Assembly: GCA_041655055.1 (NCBI GenBank) | Contig: JBBAGE010000040.1 | Location: 1-15,557 of the forward strand | Length of the DNA: 15,557 nt | Direction of reading: 5' to 3' | Origin: JBBAGE01 sp041655055 | GTDB taxonomy: Bacteria; Pseudomonadota; Alphaproteobacteria; Rhodobacterales; Rhodobacteraceae | Shown: positions 8,691 to 15,499 of the stretch, piece after piece | Position numbering within the stretch: the first letter of the stretch is position 1 | How the letters are laid out: each line of letters opens with the position of its first letter | The notes under the pieces: generated by a model | What the model was told of the DNA's origin: nothing | Databases searched by the model: none | What the model saw: the letters and a program-made list of their open reading frames with translations, nothing else | Program-made: the position numbers and the translations under genes

Positions 8691-9356
8691 ATGAACCGCC
8701 TTTTCCATGTTCCGCTGTCGCCATTTTGCCGCAAAGTGCGCCTGAGCCTTGCCGAAAAACGGATCGAGGTTGAACTGATCGAGGAACGCTATTGGGAAAA
8801 ATCCGCCGATTTCCTGCGCCGCAATCCGGCGGGCAAGGTGCCGGTGCTGAAACTTGACGGGCGGCTGTTGTCCGAAAGCGCGGCGATCTGCGAATATGTC
8901 GAAGAAAAGTACCCCGAGCCGCCGCTCATGCCCAAAACCCCCGAAGGCCGCTATGAGGTGCGCCGGATCGTAAGCTGGTTTGACGATAAATTCCACCACG
9001 AGGTGACGTCCAAACTGCTTTATGAACGGGTGAACAAAAAGGTCAGCGGTCAGGGCTATCCCGATTCCACCAATGTCAAAGCGGGCGCGCGCGCGATCAA
9101 ATACCATCTGGATTACATGGGCTGGCTGCTGGAACAACGCCGCTGGCTGGCGGGCGATGCGATGACTTTGGCCGATTTCGCCGCCGCCGCGCATCTTTCA
9201 TCGCTCGATTACATCTCTGATGTGGATTGGAACCGGAATTCGGCGGTCAAGGATTGGTATGCCAAGATCAAATCCCGCCCGGCATTTCGCGCGATCCTGG
9301 CCGATCAGGTATCGGGTTTTCCGCCACCGCCCCATTATGCCGACCTTGATTTCTGA
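8691..9356 (+). CDS. Glutathione S-transferase family protein
   Basis: The product is a cytosolic GST-fold protein of 221 residues. The N-terminal thioredoxin-like domain begins MNRLFHVPLSPFCRKVRLSL, with the Ser-Pro-Phe-Cys region at the usual glutathione-site position. It continues through GKVPVLKLDG and the ESAAICEYVEEKYP glutathione-binding segment. The helical C-terminal domain contains WLAGDAMTLADFAAAAHLSSLDY, the typical GST N-capping region. I chose the ATG at 8691; a TTG four codons upstream is in frame but no family feature supports it, and neither start has a good ribosome site. The last 20 bp overlap the start of queG, so translation of the two is probably coupled. The substrate cannot be told from sequence; candidates are detoxification or glutathione-dependent isomerisation. 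Confidence 0.9.
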   Translation: MNRLFHVPLSPFCRKVRLSLAEKRIEVELIEERYWEKSADFLRRNPAGKVPVLKLDGRLLSESAAICEYVEEKYPEPPLMPKTPEGRYEVRRIVSWFDDKFHHEVTSKLLYERVNKKVSGQGYPDSTNVKAGARAIKYHLDYMGWLLEQRRWLAGDAMTLADFAAAAHLSSLDYISDVDWNRNSAVKDWYAKIKSRPAFRAILADQVSGFPPPPHYADLDF

Positions 9357-10395
9357 TCCTGCCGCGCTGAAAGCGCGGCTGGCCGATCAGGCCATGGCCG
9401 AAGGGTTTGCGAAACTCGGCATTTGCCGCCCCGATGCGGTCCCCGACATTGCCGGGCGGCTGGATCAATTCGTGGCCGCCGGGCGCCATGGCCAAATGGG
9501 CTGGATGGCCGAGCGGATGCATTGGCGCGGCAACCCCGCCGCGCTCTGGCCCGAGGCCCGGTCCGTGATCATGCTGGCCGAACCCTATACCCCCGAACAT
9601 GATCCGATGGCGGTGATGTCGCAGCCCGAAAGTGGTGCGATTTCCGTTTACGCGCAGAACCGCGATTATCATGATGTGTTAAAGAAACGGTTGAAACGGC
9701 TGGGCCGCTGGCTGATCGATACGGCGGGCGATGGCACCGAAATCAAGGTATTTGTCGATACCGCGCCGGTGATGGAAAAGCCGCTCGCCGCCGCCGCCGG
9801 GCTTGGCTGGCAGGGCAAACATACCAATCTTGTGGCGCGCGATCTGGGAAGCTGGTTTTTTCTGGGCGCGATCTTTACCACGGTGGAATTGCCCGTCGAT
9901 CCGCCTGCGCGTGATCATTGCGGGGCGTGCCGGGCCTGTCTGGCCGCCTGCCCCACCAATGCGTTTCCCGCGCCCTATCAACTGGATGCCCGGCGCTGCA
10001 TTTCATACCTGACGATCGAATATTCCGGGCCCGTGGCCGAGGAATTGCGCCCCGCTTTGGGCAATCACATCTATGGCTGCGATGATTGCCTTGCCGCCTG
10101 CCCGTGGAACAAATTCGCCGTCATCGCGCGCGAGGCCAAATATGCCGCGCGCGATGATCTTATTTCCCCGCCGCTGGGTGAATTGGCGGCGCTGGATGAT
10201 GCGGCATTTCGGGCGCTGTTTTCGGGATCGCCGATCAAGCGGATCGGGCGTAACCGGTTCGTGCGCAACGTGCTTTATGCGATTGGCAACAGCGCGGACA
10301 GGGCGCTTTTGCCCGCGGCGCAAGCGCTGCTGGATGATCCCGATCCCGCCGTCGCGGATGCGGCGCAATGGGCCACATCCCGCCTTGCGGGCTGA
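9337..10395 (+). CDS. queG: Epoxyqueuosine reductase
   Basis: QueG reduces epoxyqueuosine to queuosine in the wobble position of GUN-anticodon tRNAs, using a cobalamin cofactor and two [4Fe-4S] clusters. The 352-residue product is of family length. KVFVDTAPVMEKPLAAAAGLGW is the conserved central region. Two ferredoxin-like cysteine groups follow, HCGACRACLAACPTNAF and, after RRCISYLTIE, YGCDDCLAACPWNKF. The C-terminal third has HEAT-like helices (NRFVRNVLYAIGNS and the following repeat). The ATG at 9337 fits the family N-terminus; the frame is open upstream, but that stretch lies inside the GST gene. Overlap with the GST gene by 20 bp suggests an operon. Other que genes are not in the window. 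Confidence 0.95.
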   Translation: MPTLISDPAALKARLADQAMAEGFAKLGICRPDAVPDIAGRLDQFVAAGRHGQMGWMAERMHWRGNPAALWPEARSVIMLAEPYTPEHDPMAVMSQPESGAISVYAQNRDYHDVLKKRLKRLGRWLIDTAGDGTEIKVFVDTAPVMEKPLAAAAGLGWQGKHTNLVARDLGSWFFLGAIFTTVELPVDPPARDHCGACRACLAACPTNAFPAPYQLDARRCISYLTIEYSGPVAEELRPALGNHIYGCDDCLAACPWNKFAVIAREAKYAARDDLISPPLGELAALDDAAFRALFSGSPIKRIGRNRFVRNVLYAIGNSADRALLPAAQALLDDPDPAVADAAQWATSRLAG

Positions 10396-10457
10396 AATCT
10401 TCACGAAAAATTTGTAATTGGGCGCTAGCCTGTTACCTTAGCCAAACCCGAACCGCG

Positions 10458-10465
10458 AAAGGAGG
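10458..10465 (+). promoter_or_regulatory. Strong Shine-Dalgarno sequence of the 62-residue ORF
   Basis: AAAGGAGG stands five bases before the ATG at 10471. It is one of the best matches to the anti-Shine-Dalgarno sequence in the window, better than those of most of the recognised genes here, and it is the main reason to believe the small ORF. A weak promoter-like pair upstream (TTGTAA at 10412-10417, TACCTT at 10434-10439, 16-bp gap) is only suggestive. Confidence 0.7.
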
Positions 10466-10470
10466 GTGTT

Positions 10471-10659
10471 ATGTCCAGACATGTGCTTGATCATGATCAC
10501 CGCGCCCACGGGACCGCGCAGGTGGCGCAATATGCCCGCATCACCCGCGCGCAAATGCCCAGCCGGGCCACCAAATTGCTGCAACGGCGCACGCCCGAAC
10601 GCGGCGACAGCGCCCGGGTCAAGGCGTTCATCCAGATCGCGCGGGGCCGGCGCGTCTAG
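10471..10659 (+). CDS. Small basic hypothetical protein (62 aa)
   Basis: I do not recognise this protein. It has 62 residues, begins MSRHVLDHDHRAHGTAQVAQ, has no hydrophobic segment and is rich in Arg, Lys and His, ending KAFIQIARGRRV. The last third could form a basic helix, so nucleic-acid binding is possible but only a guess. Support for coding comes from the AAAGGAGG ribosome site five bases ahead of the ATG, the gap of 75 bp after queG, which leaves room for a promoter, and the convergent end: its TAG stop shares the CTAG tetranucleotide with the stop of the next gene on the other strand. A longer antisense frame covers the same DNA but lacks such a ribosome site. Confidence 0.6.
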   Translation: MSRHVLDHDHRAHGTAQVAQYARITRAQMPSRATKLLQRRTPERGDSARVKAFIQIARGRRV

Positions 10660-11114
10660 TCCGCGGTGATGCGGCGATACCATGGCAGTTGACCGGGGGC
10701 GCCAGCATGGGCCATCTGCATCCGATAGGCTTCGGCGGCGGGGCGAATGCCCGATGGCGCCTGATGCAGCGAATAGGGCCCGATCCGGTTGACGCCCACG
10801 AAATAGGTCACACGCACATCGCGGCCGCTGCGGTGGTAATCGAATACCGGCTCGATCTGATACATATCAAAGGCCGCGCGCAAACCCGGTTCCAGTTCCT
10901 GTTTCAGCCGCGCGGCATTGGCATTGCCGGTGTCGATGACGACCCGAACTTCGGGGCGGTTCATGCGCCCGGCGGCGCGCAGTTTTGTCGCCGTGATCGC
11001 CAGTGGCCGCAGCGTGGGATCGCCCGTCAGCCAGTAAAGCGCCAGCATCGCGCTGGCCGGGGTGACAATCAGCGCCGCAATCACGGACAGAAGCAGGGAA
11101 TTACGTCGAAACAT
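10656..11114 (-). CDS. Hypothetical membrane-anchored or secreted protein (152 aa)
   Basis: I cannot assign a family. The N-terminus, MFRRNSLLLSVIAALIVTPA, has two arginines followed by a hydrophobic stretch up to about residue 29, so it is either a signal peptide (possible cleavage after ASA at about 22) or a signal anchor. The rest, about 120 residues, looks like one small soluble domain outside the membrane, with strands such as EVRVVIDTGNAN and VRVTYFVGVNRIGPY and a C-terminus ending LPWYRRITAD. It lies downstream of ilvE on the same strand, separated by 64 bp that contain a strong hairpin. Its ATG is 7 nt after that hairpin with no clear separate ribosome site. Its stop overlaps that of the convergent 62-residue ORF. 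Confidence 0.7.
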   Translation of the reverse strand: MFRRNSLLLSVIAALIVTPASAMLALYWLTGDPTLRPLAITATKLRAAGRMNRPEVRVVIDTGNANAARLKQELEPGLRAAFDMYQIEPVFDYHRSGRDVRVTYFVGVNRIGPYSLHQAPSGIRPAAEAYRMQMAHAGAPGQLPWYRRITAD

Positions 11115-11121
11115 CGGCTAA

Positions 11122-11154
11122 ATCCGGCAGGTGGTTTTCCCCATCCTGCCGGAT
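11122..11154 (-). terminator. Strong hairpin after ilvE: weak terminator or translational control element
   Basis: Two perfect 10-base arms, ATCCGGCAGG and CCTGCCGGAT, flank 13 bases. Inside that loop TGG and CCA can pair across GGAAAA with one bulged A, so the stem may reach 13 bp. It begins about 24 nt after the ilvE stop. On the minus strand the stem is followed by only a short T run (part of GGATTTAGCC), so it would be a poor intrinsic terminator. It ends just ahead of the ATG of the 152-residue gene and would crowd its ribosome site. The structure is clear; the role is inferred. Confidence 0.5.
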
Positions 11155-11178
11155 AATCATTTACCGATGATGAACGGT

Positions 11179-12048
11179 CTAGCTGCGCACCAGCTTTTCG
11201 TAGCTTTGCGCGATATCGCGGGCCAGGGCGCCGACCTCAAAATTATAATCGCCGATCTGGCCCACGGGGGTGACCTCGGCGGCGGTGCCGGTCAGCCAGC
11301 ATTGCTCGAACCCTTCCAGCTCGGCGGGCTGGATGTGGCGTTCATGCACGGTGATGCCACGATCGCGCAGCATGCCCACAACGGTTTGGCGGGTAATGCC
11401 ATCGAGGAAGCAATCAGGCAGGGGCGTATGCACCTCGCCATCCTTGACAAAGAAAATATTCGCCCCGGTCGCCTCGGCCACATAGCCGCGATAGTCGAAC
11501 ATCATCGCATCCGAACAACCCTTGGCCTCGGCCGCATGTTTGGACATGGTGCAGATCATGTAAAGCCCGGCAGCCTTGGCGGCAGAGGGAATGGTTTCAG
11601 GCGAAGGCCGTTTCCATTTGGAAATATCAAGCTTCGCCCCCTGCATTTTCGCATCGCCATAATAGGCGCCCCATTCCCAGGCCGCGACCGCCATCCGCAC
11701 CGGGTTGCGCAATGAGGCGACGCCCATATCTTCGCCGGCGCCGCGCCATGCGATCACGCGGACATAGGCATCATCCCAACCATTGGCGCGCAGCACATCG
11801 TATTTCGCGGCTTCGATCTGATCGACGGAATAGGGGATATCCATATCCAGCAGCTTGCCGGAATTGAGCAGCCGTTCCGAATGTTTGACCGATTCAAAGA
11901 TTTTGCCGTTATAGCAGCGCTCGCCCTCAAACACGGAGGACGCATAATGCAGCGCATGCGTAAGCAGATGGACCTTGGCATCGCGCCATTCGACCAGCTT
12001 GCCATCCATCCAGATCTTTCCGTCGCGGTCTTCGTAAGTCCCTGTCAT
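11179..12048 (-). CDS. ilvE: Branched-chain amino acid aminotransferase
   Basis: This PLP enzyme swaps the amino group between glutamate and the keto acids of leucine, isoleucine and valine, the last step of their synthesis. The 289-residue product has the fold type IV pattern. LLTHALHYASSVFEGERCY is near residue 28-46. The PLP lysine is K158 in SAAKAAGLY, and E192 in AEATGANIFFV follows. LDGITRQTV comes next, and TGTAAEVTPV near 255 belongs to the phosphate-binding region. The start at 12048 is preceded by GGAG seven bases upstream. It is divergent from petP, with the shared 143-bp gap holding possible operators. Glutamate, its amino donor, is the product of the gltBD enzyme encoded in the same window, though no common control is visible. 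Confidence 0.94.
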   Translation of the reverse strand: MTGTYEDRDGKIWMDGKLVEWRDAKVHLLTHALHYASSVFEGERCYNGKIFESVKHSERLLNSGKLLDMDIPYSVDQIEAAKYDVLRANGWDDAYVRVIAWRGAGEDMGVASLRNPVRMAVAAWEWGAYYGDAKMQGAKLDISKWKRPSPETIPSAAKAAGLYMICTMSKHAAEAKGCSDAMMFDYRGYVAEATGANIFFVKDGEVHTPLPDCFLDGITRQTVVGMLRDRGITVHERHIQPAELEGFEQCWLTGTAAEVTPVGQIGDYNFEVGALARDIAQSYEKLVRS

Positions 12049-12069
12049 GCCGATGCTCCAATGCCGAAA

Positions 12070-12114
12070 GTTGCGCGAATTAGGACCGTTACGGACATAA
12101 TGTTGCGCAGATTA
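12070..12114. repeat. Imperfect direct repeat, 32-bp period, between ilvE and petP
   Basis: GTTGCGCGAATTA at 12070-12082 recurs as GTTGCGCAGATTA at 12102-12114, 11 of 13 positions alike, with starts 32 bp apart, close to three DNA turns. The right copy lies inside an imperfect palindrome at 12097-12115 with ATAAT and ATTAT arms, a shape typical of MarR-family operators. Placement between divergent ilvE and a MarR gene makes a binding site plausible; autoregulation by PetP is a guess. Confidence 0.4.
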
Positions 12115-12137
12115 TGCGTTTCGGTAGCAATTGATTC

Positions 12138-12166
12138 TTGGAATGTCAATAAGGCTGACTTAAACT
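12138..12166 (+). promoter_or_regulatory. Candidate sigma-70 type promoter for petP
   Basis: TTGGAA (12138-12143) and TAAACT (12161-12166) are separated by exactly 17 bp, each matching four of six consensus bases. Transcription would begin near 12173, giving a leader of about 20 nt before the ATG at 12192. A GANTC site (GATTC, 12133-12137), the target of the cell-cycle methylase CcrM in alphaproteobacteria, abuts the -35 box. This is a visual match only. Confidence 0.4.
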
Positions 12167-12191
12167 GACCGCAGATTATATGGAGACCGCC

Positions 12192-12713
12192 ATGGTGGAT
12201 ACGCGCGGCACATCGGCGCAAAACAACAGCGAAAACCTGTTGTTCCTGACCGAAGAACAGCTTCGCAAAGGGATCGAGGCGATGTATTTCGCCTATCGCG
12301 GATTCACCGCCGATCCCGACCGGATTTTGGATGAATATGGCTATGGCCGCGCGCATCATCGTGCCGTCCATTTCATCAGCCGCAGCCCCGCCACCACGGT
12401 CAGCAATCTGTTGGCGATTTTGGGGGTGACCAAGCAATCGCTGAACCGGGTGCTGCGCACGCTGATCGATGACGGGCTGGTCGAAAGCCATGTCGGCAAA
12501 CGCGACAAACGCGAACGGCACCTGTTCCTGTCGGAAAAAGGCATGGCGTTTGAGCGCAAATTGTCCGAGGCCCAGCGCACCCGGATGCGTGCTGCCTATC
12601 GCGCGGCGGGGCCCGAAGCGGTGCGTGGTTTTCGCAAGGTGCTTGAGGAAATGATGGACCCGGAATTGCGCCGGCATTTTCACGCCCAGACAGATAAGGA
12701 CGGCGGGGCATGA
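12192..12713 (+). CDS. petP: MarR-family transcriptional regulator, PetP-like
   Basis: The 173-residue product has a winged helix-turn-helix at about 53-120. TVSNLLAILGVTKQSLNRVL holds the recognition helix, and the wing is GKRDKRERHLFLSEKG at 102-117. Flanking helices would form the dimer interface. The nearest recognised counterpart is PetP of Rhodobacter capsulatus, a MarR-type protein encoded just ahead of the response regulator PetR and needed with it for synthesis of c-type cytochromes. I place the start at 12192, where GGAG stands six bases upstream; an ATG four codons earlier overlaps that ribosome site. Its TGA stop overlaps the petR ATG (ATGA), so the two are translationally coupled. 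No ligand can be deduced. The petP name rests on gene context plus family, not on an alignment. Confidence 0.85.
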   Translation: MVDTRGTSAQNNSENLLFLTEEQLRKGIEAMYFAYRGFTADPDRILDEYGYGRAHHRAVHFISRSPATTVSNLLAILGVTKQSLNRVLRTLIDDGLVESHVGKRDKRERHLFLSEKGMAFERKLSEAQRTRMRAAYRAAGPEAVRGFRKVLEEMMDPELRRHFHAQTDKDGGA

Positions 12714-13408
12714 ATGCCTCGGTGGCACATCTGCTGATCATCGATGATGACGCGCGTATCCGCAGCCTGTTGCAGAAATTCCTGATCCGGCAGGGATTCA
12801 TGGTCAGCACCGCGCGCGACGCGGCCCATGCGCGGCGGCTGCTGTTGGGGTTGGAATTCGATCTGATCGTGCTGGATGTGATGATGCCGGGCGAAGATGG
12901 TATCAGCCTGACCCGCGCGCTGCGCCACGATATCGCCACGCCCATTTTGCTGCTGACCGCGCGCGGCGATACGTCGGATCGGATTGCGGGGCTGGAAGCG
13001 GGGGCGGATGATTATGTCGCCAAACCGTTCGAGCCGCGCGAATTGCTGTTGCGGATCAACGCCATTTTGCGCCGGGTGCCGCATGTGGCCGCTGAACCCA
13101 AGATCAAATATCTGACGCTTGGCCCGGTGCGCTATGATGTCGAACGTGGCGAATTGTGGCAAGGCGACGACGTCGTGCGTCTGACCGCGACCGAGGCGCA
13201 GTTGATGCGCATTTTCACCGCCCATGTGGGCGAGCCCGTCAGCCGGGTTGAACTGGTGGAACAACTGGGCCGCGATGGCGGGCAGGCGCAGGAACGCGCC
13301 ATCGATGTGCAGATCACCCGCCTGCGTCGCAAGATCGAATCCGATCCCCGCCAGCCCCGCTATCTGCAAACCGTGCGCGGCGAAGGCTATATGCTTTCGC
13401 CCGATTGA
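12710..13408 (+). CDS. petR: OmpR/PhoB-type response regulator, PetR-like
   Basis: The 232-residue protein has a receiver domain at about 5-118 and a winged-helix DNA-binding domain at about 130-230. The phosphorylation site is D56 in DLIVLDVMMPG. The acidic pair is D12-D13, the switch threonine T83 and the conserved lysine K105 in DDYVAKPF. The C-terminal domain shows LTATEAQLMRIF, a TRLRRKIESDP recognition segment and TVRGEGYML. All key residues are present, so it should respond to phosphorylation, but no histidine kinase gene is adjacent. In Rhodobacter capsulatus PetR is required for photosynthetic and respiratory growth and is encoded upstream of the cytochrome bc1 genes. Here the bc1 genes do not follow; a deacetylase-like gene starts 13 bp downstream. 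Confidence 0.9.
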   Translation: MNASVAHLLIIDDDARIRSLLQKFLIRQGFMVSTARDAAHARRLLLGLEFDLIVLDVMMPGEDGISLTRALRHDIATPILLLTARGDTSDRIAGLEAGADDYVAKPFEPRELLLRINAILRRVPHVAAEPKIKYLTLGPVRYDVERGELWQGDDVVRLTATEAQLMRIFTAHVGEPVSRVELVEQLGRDGGQAQERAIDVQITRLRRKIESDPRQPRYLQTVRGEGYMLSPD

Positions 13409-13421
13409 ACCGGATAACGCC

Positions 13422-14348
13422 ATGACTACCGCGCTTTTCACCCATGCCGATTGCCATCGCCACCTGATGCCGCCGGGCCATCCGGAATCGGTGGCGCGGC
13501 TGGCCGCCGTGGATGCGGCGCTGGCGGGATTCGATCTGTTGCGTCCGGATGTGCCGATGGGGCAGGGCGGTGATATCCTGCGCGCCCATCCGCAAAGCCA
13601 TATCGATGCGCTCGCCGATGCCGTGCCCGATGCGGGTTTTGCCGCGATCGATGGCGATACGTTCCTGTCACCCGGATCGCTTGATGCGGCCTTGCGCGGG
13701 GTGGGGGCGATCTGCGCGGCTGTGGATCTGGTGCTGGCGGGCGGGGCCAGCAATGCCTTTGTCGCCGCACGCCCGCCGGGCCATCATGCCGAACGCGAAC
13801 AGGCCATGGGGTTTTGCCTGTTCGGCACTGCTGCGATCGGGGCGCTGCGCGCGCTTGATCATCACGGGTTGGCACGCGTCGCGATCATCGATTTCGATGT
13901 GCACCACGGCAATGGCACGCAGGATATCGTGTGGAACGATCCGCGGATCTGTTTCGCTTCGACCCATCAGATGCCGCTTTATCCCGGCACGGGTGCGGCA
14001 TCGGCGCGCGGCGCGCATGGCCAGATCCTTAACCATCCGCTTGCGCCCGGCAGTGGCGGCGCGGCCATGCGCGCGGCCTATGATGATGTGATCTTGCCCG
14101 CTGTTGCACGCTTTGCCCCCGAATTGATCGTGGTGTCCGCCGGTTTCGATGCCCATGCCGACGATCCGCTGGCCAATCTGAACTGGTCCACCGATGATTT
14201 CCGCTGGCTGAGCGGGCGCATCTGCGACATTGCGGATCAGTGCTGCACGGGGCGTGTGGTCTCGACACTCGAAGGCGGGTATGATCTTGCTGCGCTGGGT
14301 GCATCCGTTGCAGCCCATGTCGAAACATTGAAGGAGCGGGGCGCATGA
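13422..14348 (+). CDS. Histone deacetylase-like zinc amidohydrolase
   Basis: This is a bacterial member of the arginase/deacetylase superfamily, which hydrolyses acetyl-amide bonds with an active-site zinc. Known bacterial substrates include acetylpolyamines and acetyl-lysine; the true substrate here is unknown. The 308-residue protein keeps every catalytic feature. The charge-relay histidines are H121-H122 in RPPGHHAE. The zinc ligands are D159 and H161 in DFDVHHGNGTQ and D243 in SAGFDAHADDP. The transition-state tyrosine is Y287 in LEGGYD. The start at 13422 fits the family; the open frame upstream lies in petR. It begins 13 bp after petR, and its stop overlaps the xseB ATG (ATGA), so it sits inside a tight gene string. 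It has no signal peptide and should be cytosolic. Confidence 0.92.
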   Translation: MTTALFTHADCHRHLMPPGHPESVARLAAVDAALAGFDLLRPDVPMGQGGDILRAHPQSHIDALADAVPDAGFAAIDGDTFLSPGSLDAALRGVGAICAAVDLVLAGGASNAFVAARPPGHHAEREQAMGFCLFGTAAIGALRALDHHGLARVAIIDFDVHHGNGTQDIVWNDPRICFASTHQMPLYPGTGAASARGAHGQILNHPLAPGSGGAAMRAAYDDVILPAVARFAPELIVVSAGFDAHADDPLANLNWSTDDFRWLSGRICDIADQCCTGRVVSTLEGGYDLAALGASVAAHVETLKERGA

Positions 14349-14587
14349 ATCAAAAGCCTGTCACCGAAATGAGCTTTGAAGAAGCCATGGCCGAGCTTGA
14401 GCGCGTCGTAGGCCAGTTGGAACGCGGCGATGTGCCGCTTGAGGATTCGATCCGCCTTTATGAACGCGGGGCCGAGCTGAAAAACCGCTGCGATGTGAAA
14501 CTGAAAGAGGCCGAAGAAAAAGTCGCGCGGATTACGCTTGACCGCGACGGCCAGCCCAATGGCACCGCCCCCGTCGAAGGGCTGTAA
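14345..14587 (+). CDS. xseB: Exodeoxyribonuclease VII small subunit
   Basis: XseB is the short helical subunit that binds XseA to form exonuclease VII, which degrades single-stranded DNA. The 80-residue product shows the family pattern MSFEEAMAELERVVGQLERG, then VPLEDSIRLYERGAEL and a charged helix (KLKEAEEKVARI), with a flexible tail. Its ATG overlaps the deacetylase stop. Placement directly before ispA and dxs is a widespread arrangement in proteobacteria and supports the call. xseA is not in the window. Confidence 0.94.
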   Translation: MNQKPVTEMSFEEAMAELERVVGQLERGDVPLEDSIRLYERGAELKNRCDVKLKEAEEKVARITLDRDGQPNGTAPVEGL

Positions 14588-14594
14588 AACACCC

Positions 14595-15464
14595 ATGTTC
14601 GAACAGCGCCTGAACCAATATGCCGATCTGGTGGCCGCCCATCTGCGCGACACGCTTGCCCCCATGGGCGATATGGATGTGGTCGAGGCGATGCGCTATG
14701 CCTGCCGGGGCGGCAAACGGCTGCGCGCCTTTCTGGTGATCGAGGGCGCGGCGCTGCATGGGATCGCGCCCGAACAATCCGTCTGGGCCGCTGCCGCGGT
14801 CGAGGCGATGCACGCCTATTCGCTGGTGCATGACGATCTGCCGGCAATGGATAATGACGATCTGCGCCGGGGCCAGCCCACCGTGCACGTGAAATGGAAC
14901 GATGCGACCGCGATTCTGGCCGGTGATGCGCTGCAAACGCTGGCGTTTGAATTGCTGGCCGCGCCGGAAACCTGCCCCGATCCCGCGATCCGGCTGGCGC
15001 TGATTGCCACGATGGCGCGCGCGGCCGGCGCACAGGGCATGGTGTTGGGGCAAGCGCAGGATATCGCCGCCGAAACCGCGCCCATGCCGCTTGATCTGCT
15101 GGGCGTGATGGAATTGCAGGCCAATAAAACCGGCGCGCTGATCCGTTGGTCGGCGGAATCCGGTGCGCTGCTGGCGGGCGCCGATCCCGGCCCGCTTGGG
15201 GCCTATGCCCGCGCGCTGGGGCTGGCGTTTCAGATTGCCGATGACATATTGGATGTCGAAGGTGACGCCGCCCATACCGGCAAGCGCGTGGGCAAGGACG
15301 CGGCCGCGAACAAGGCCACATTCGTGTCGCTTTTGGGGCTGGATGATGCCAAACGCCGTGCGCAGACGCTGGTGGATGACGCCTGCGACGCGCTATATCC
15401 CTATGCAGACCGCGCGGAAAGCTTGCGACAAGCGGCCCGTTTCGTTATCTCGCGCAAAGCCTGA
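14595..15464 (+). CDS. ispA: Farnesyl diphosphate synthase (geranyltranstransferase)
   Basis: IspA condenses isopentenyl diphosphate with dimethylallyl and then geranyl diphosphate to give the C15 product, the precursor of quinone side chains and undecaprenyl phosphate; it would also feed carotenoids or bacteriochlorophyll if the host makes them. The 289-residue protein has the first aspartate-rich motif D80-D81-L-P-A-M-D86, which carries the two-residue insert of bacterial farnesyl synthases. Y75 sits five residues before it, consistent with C15 chain-length control. GGKRLRAFL at 39-47 binds diphosphate, and the second motif is D216-D217-I-L-D220. The ATG at 14595, seven bases after xseB, matches the family N-terminus. 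A TTG upstream, inside xseB, is less likely. Confidence 0.95.
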   Translation: MFEQRLNQYADLVAAHLRDTLAPMGDMDVVEAMRYACRGGKRLRAFLVIEGAALHGIAPEQSVWAAAAVEAMHAYSLVHDDLPAMDNDDLRRGQPTVHVKWNDATAILAGDALQTLAFELLAAPETCPDPAIRLALIATMARAAGAQGMVLGQAQDIAAETAPMPLDLLGVMELQANKTGALIRWSAESGALLAGADPGPLGAYARALGLAFQIADDILDVEGDAAHTGKRVGKDAAANKATFVSLLGLDDAKRRAQTLVDDACDALYPYADRAESLRQAARFVISRKA

Positions 15465-15499
15465 TGGCCCAGCCACCCCCGGCAGAGAGCACGCATTAC

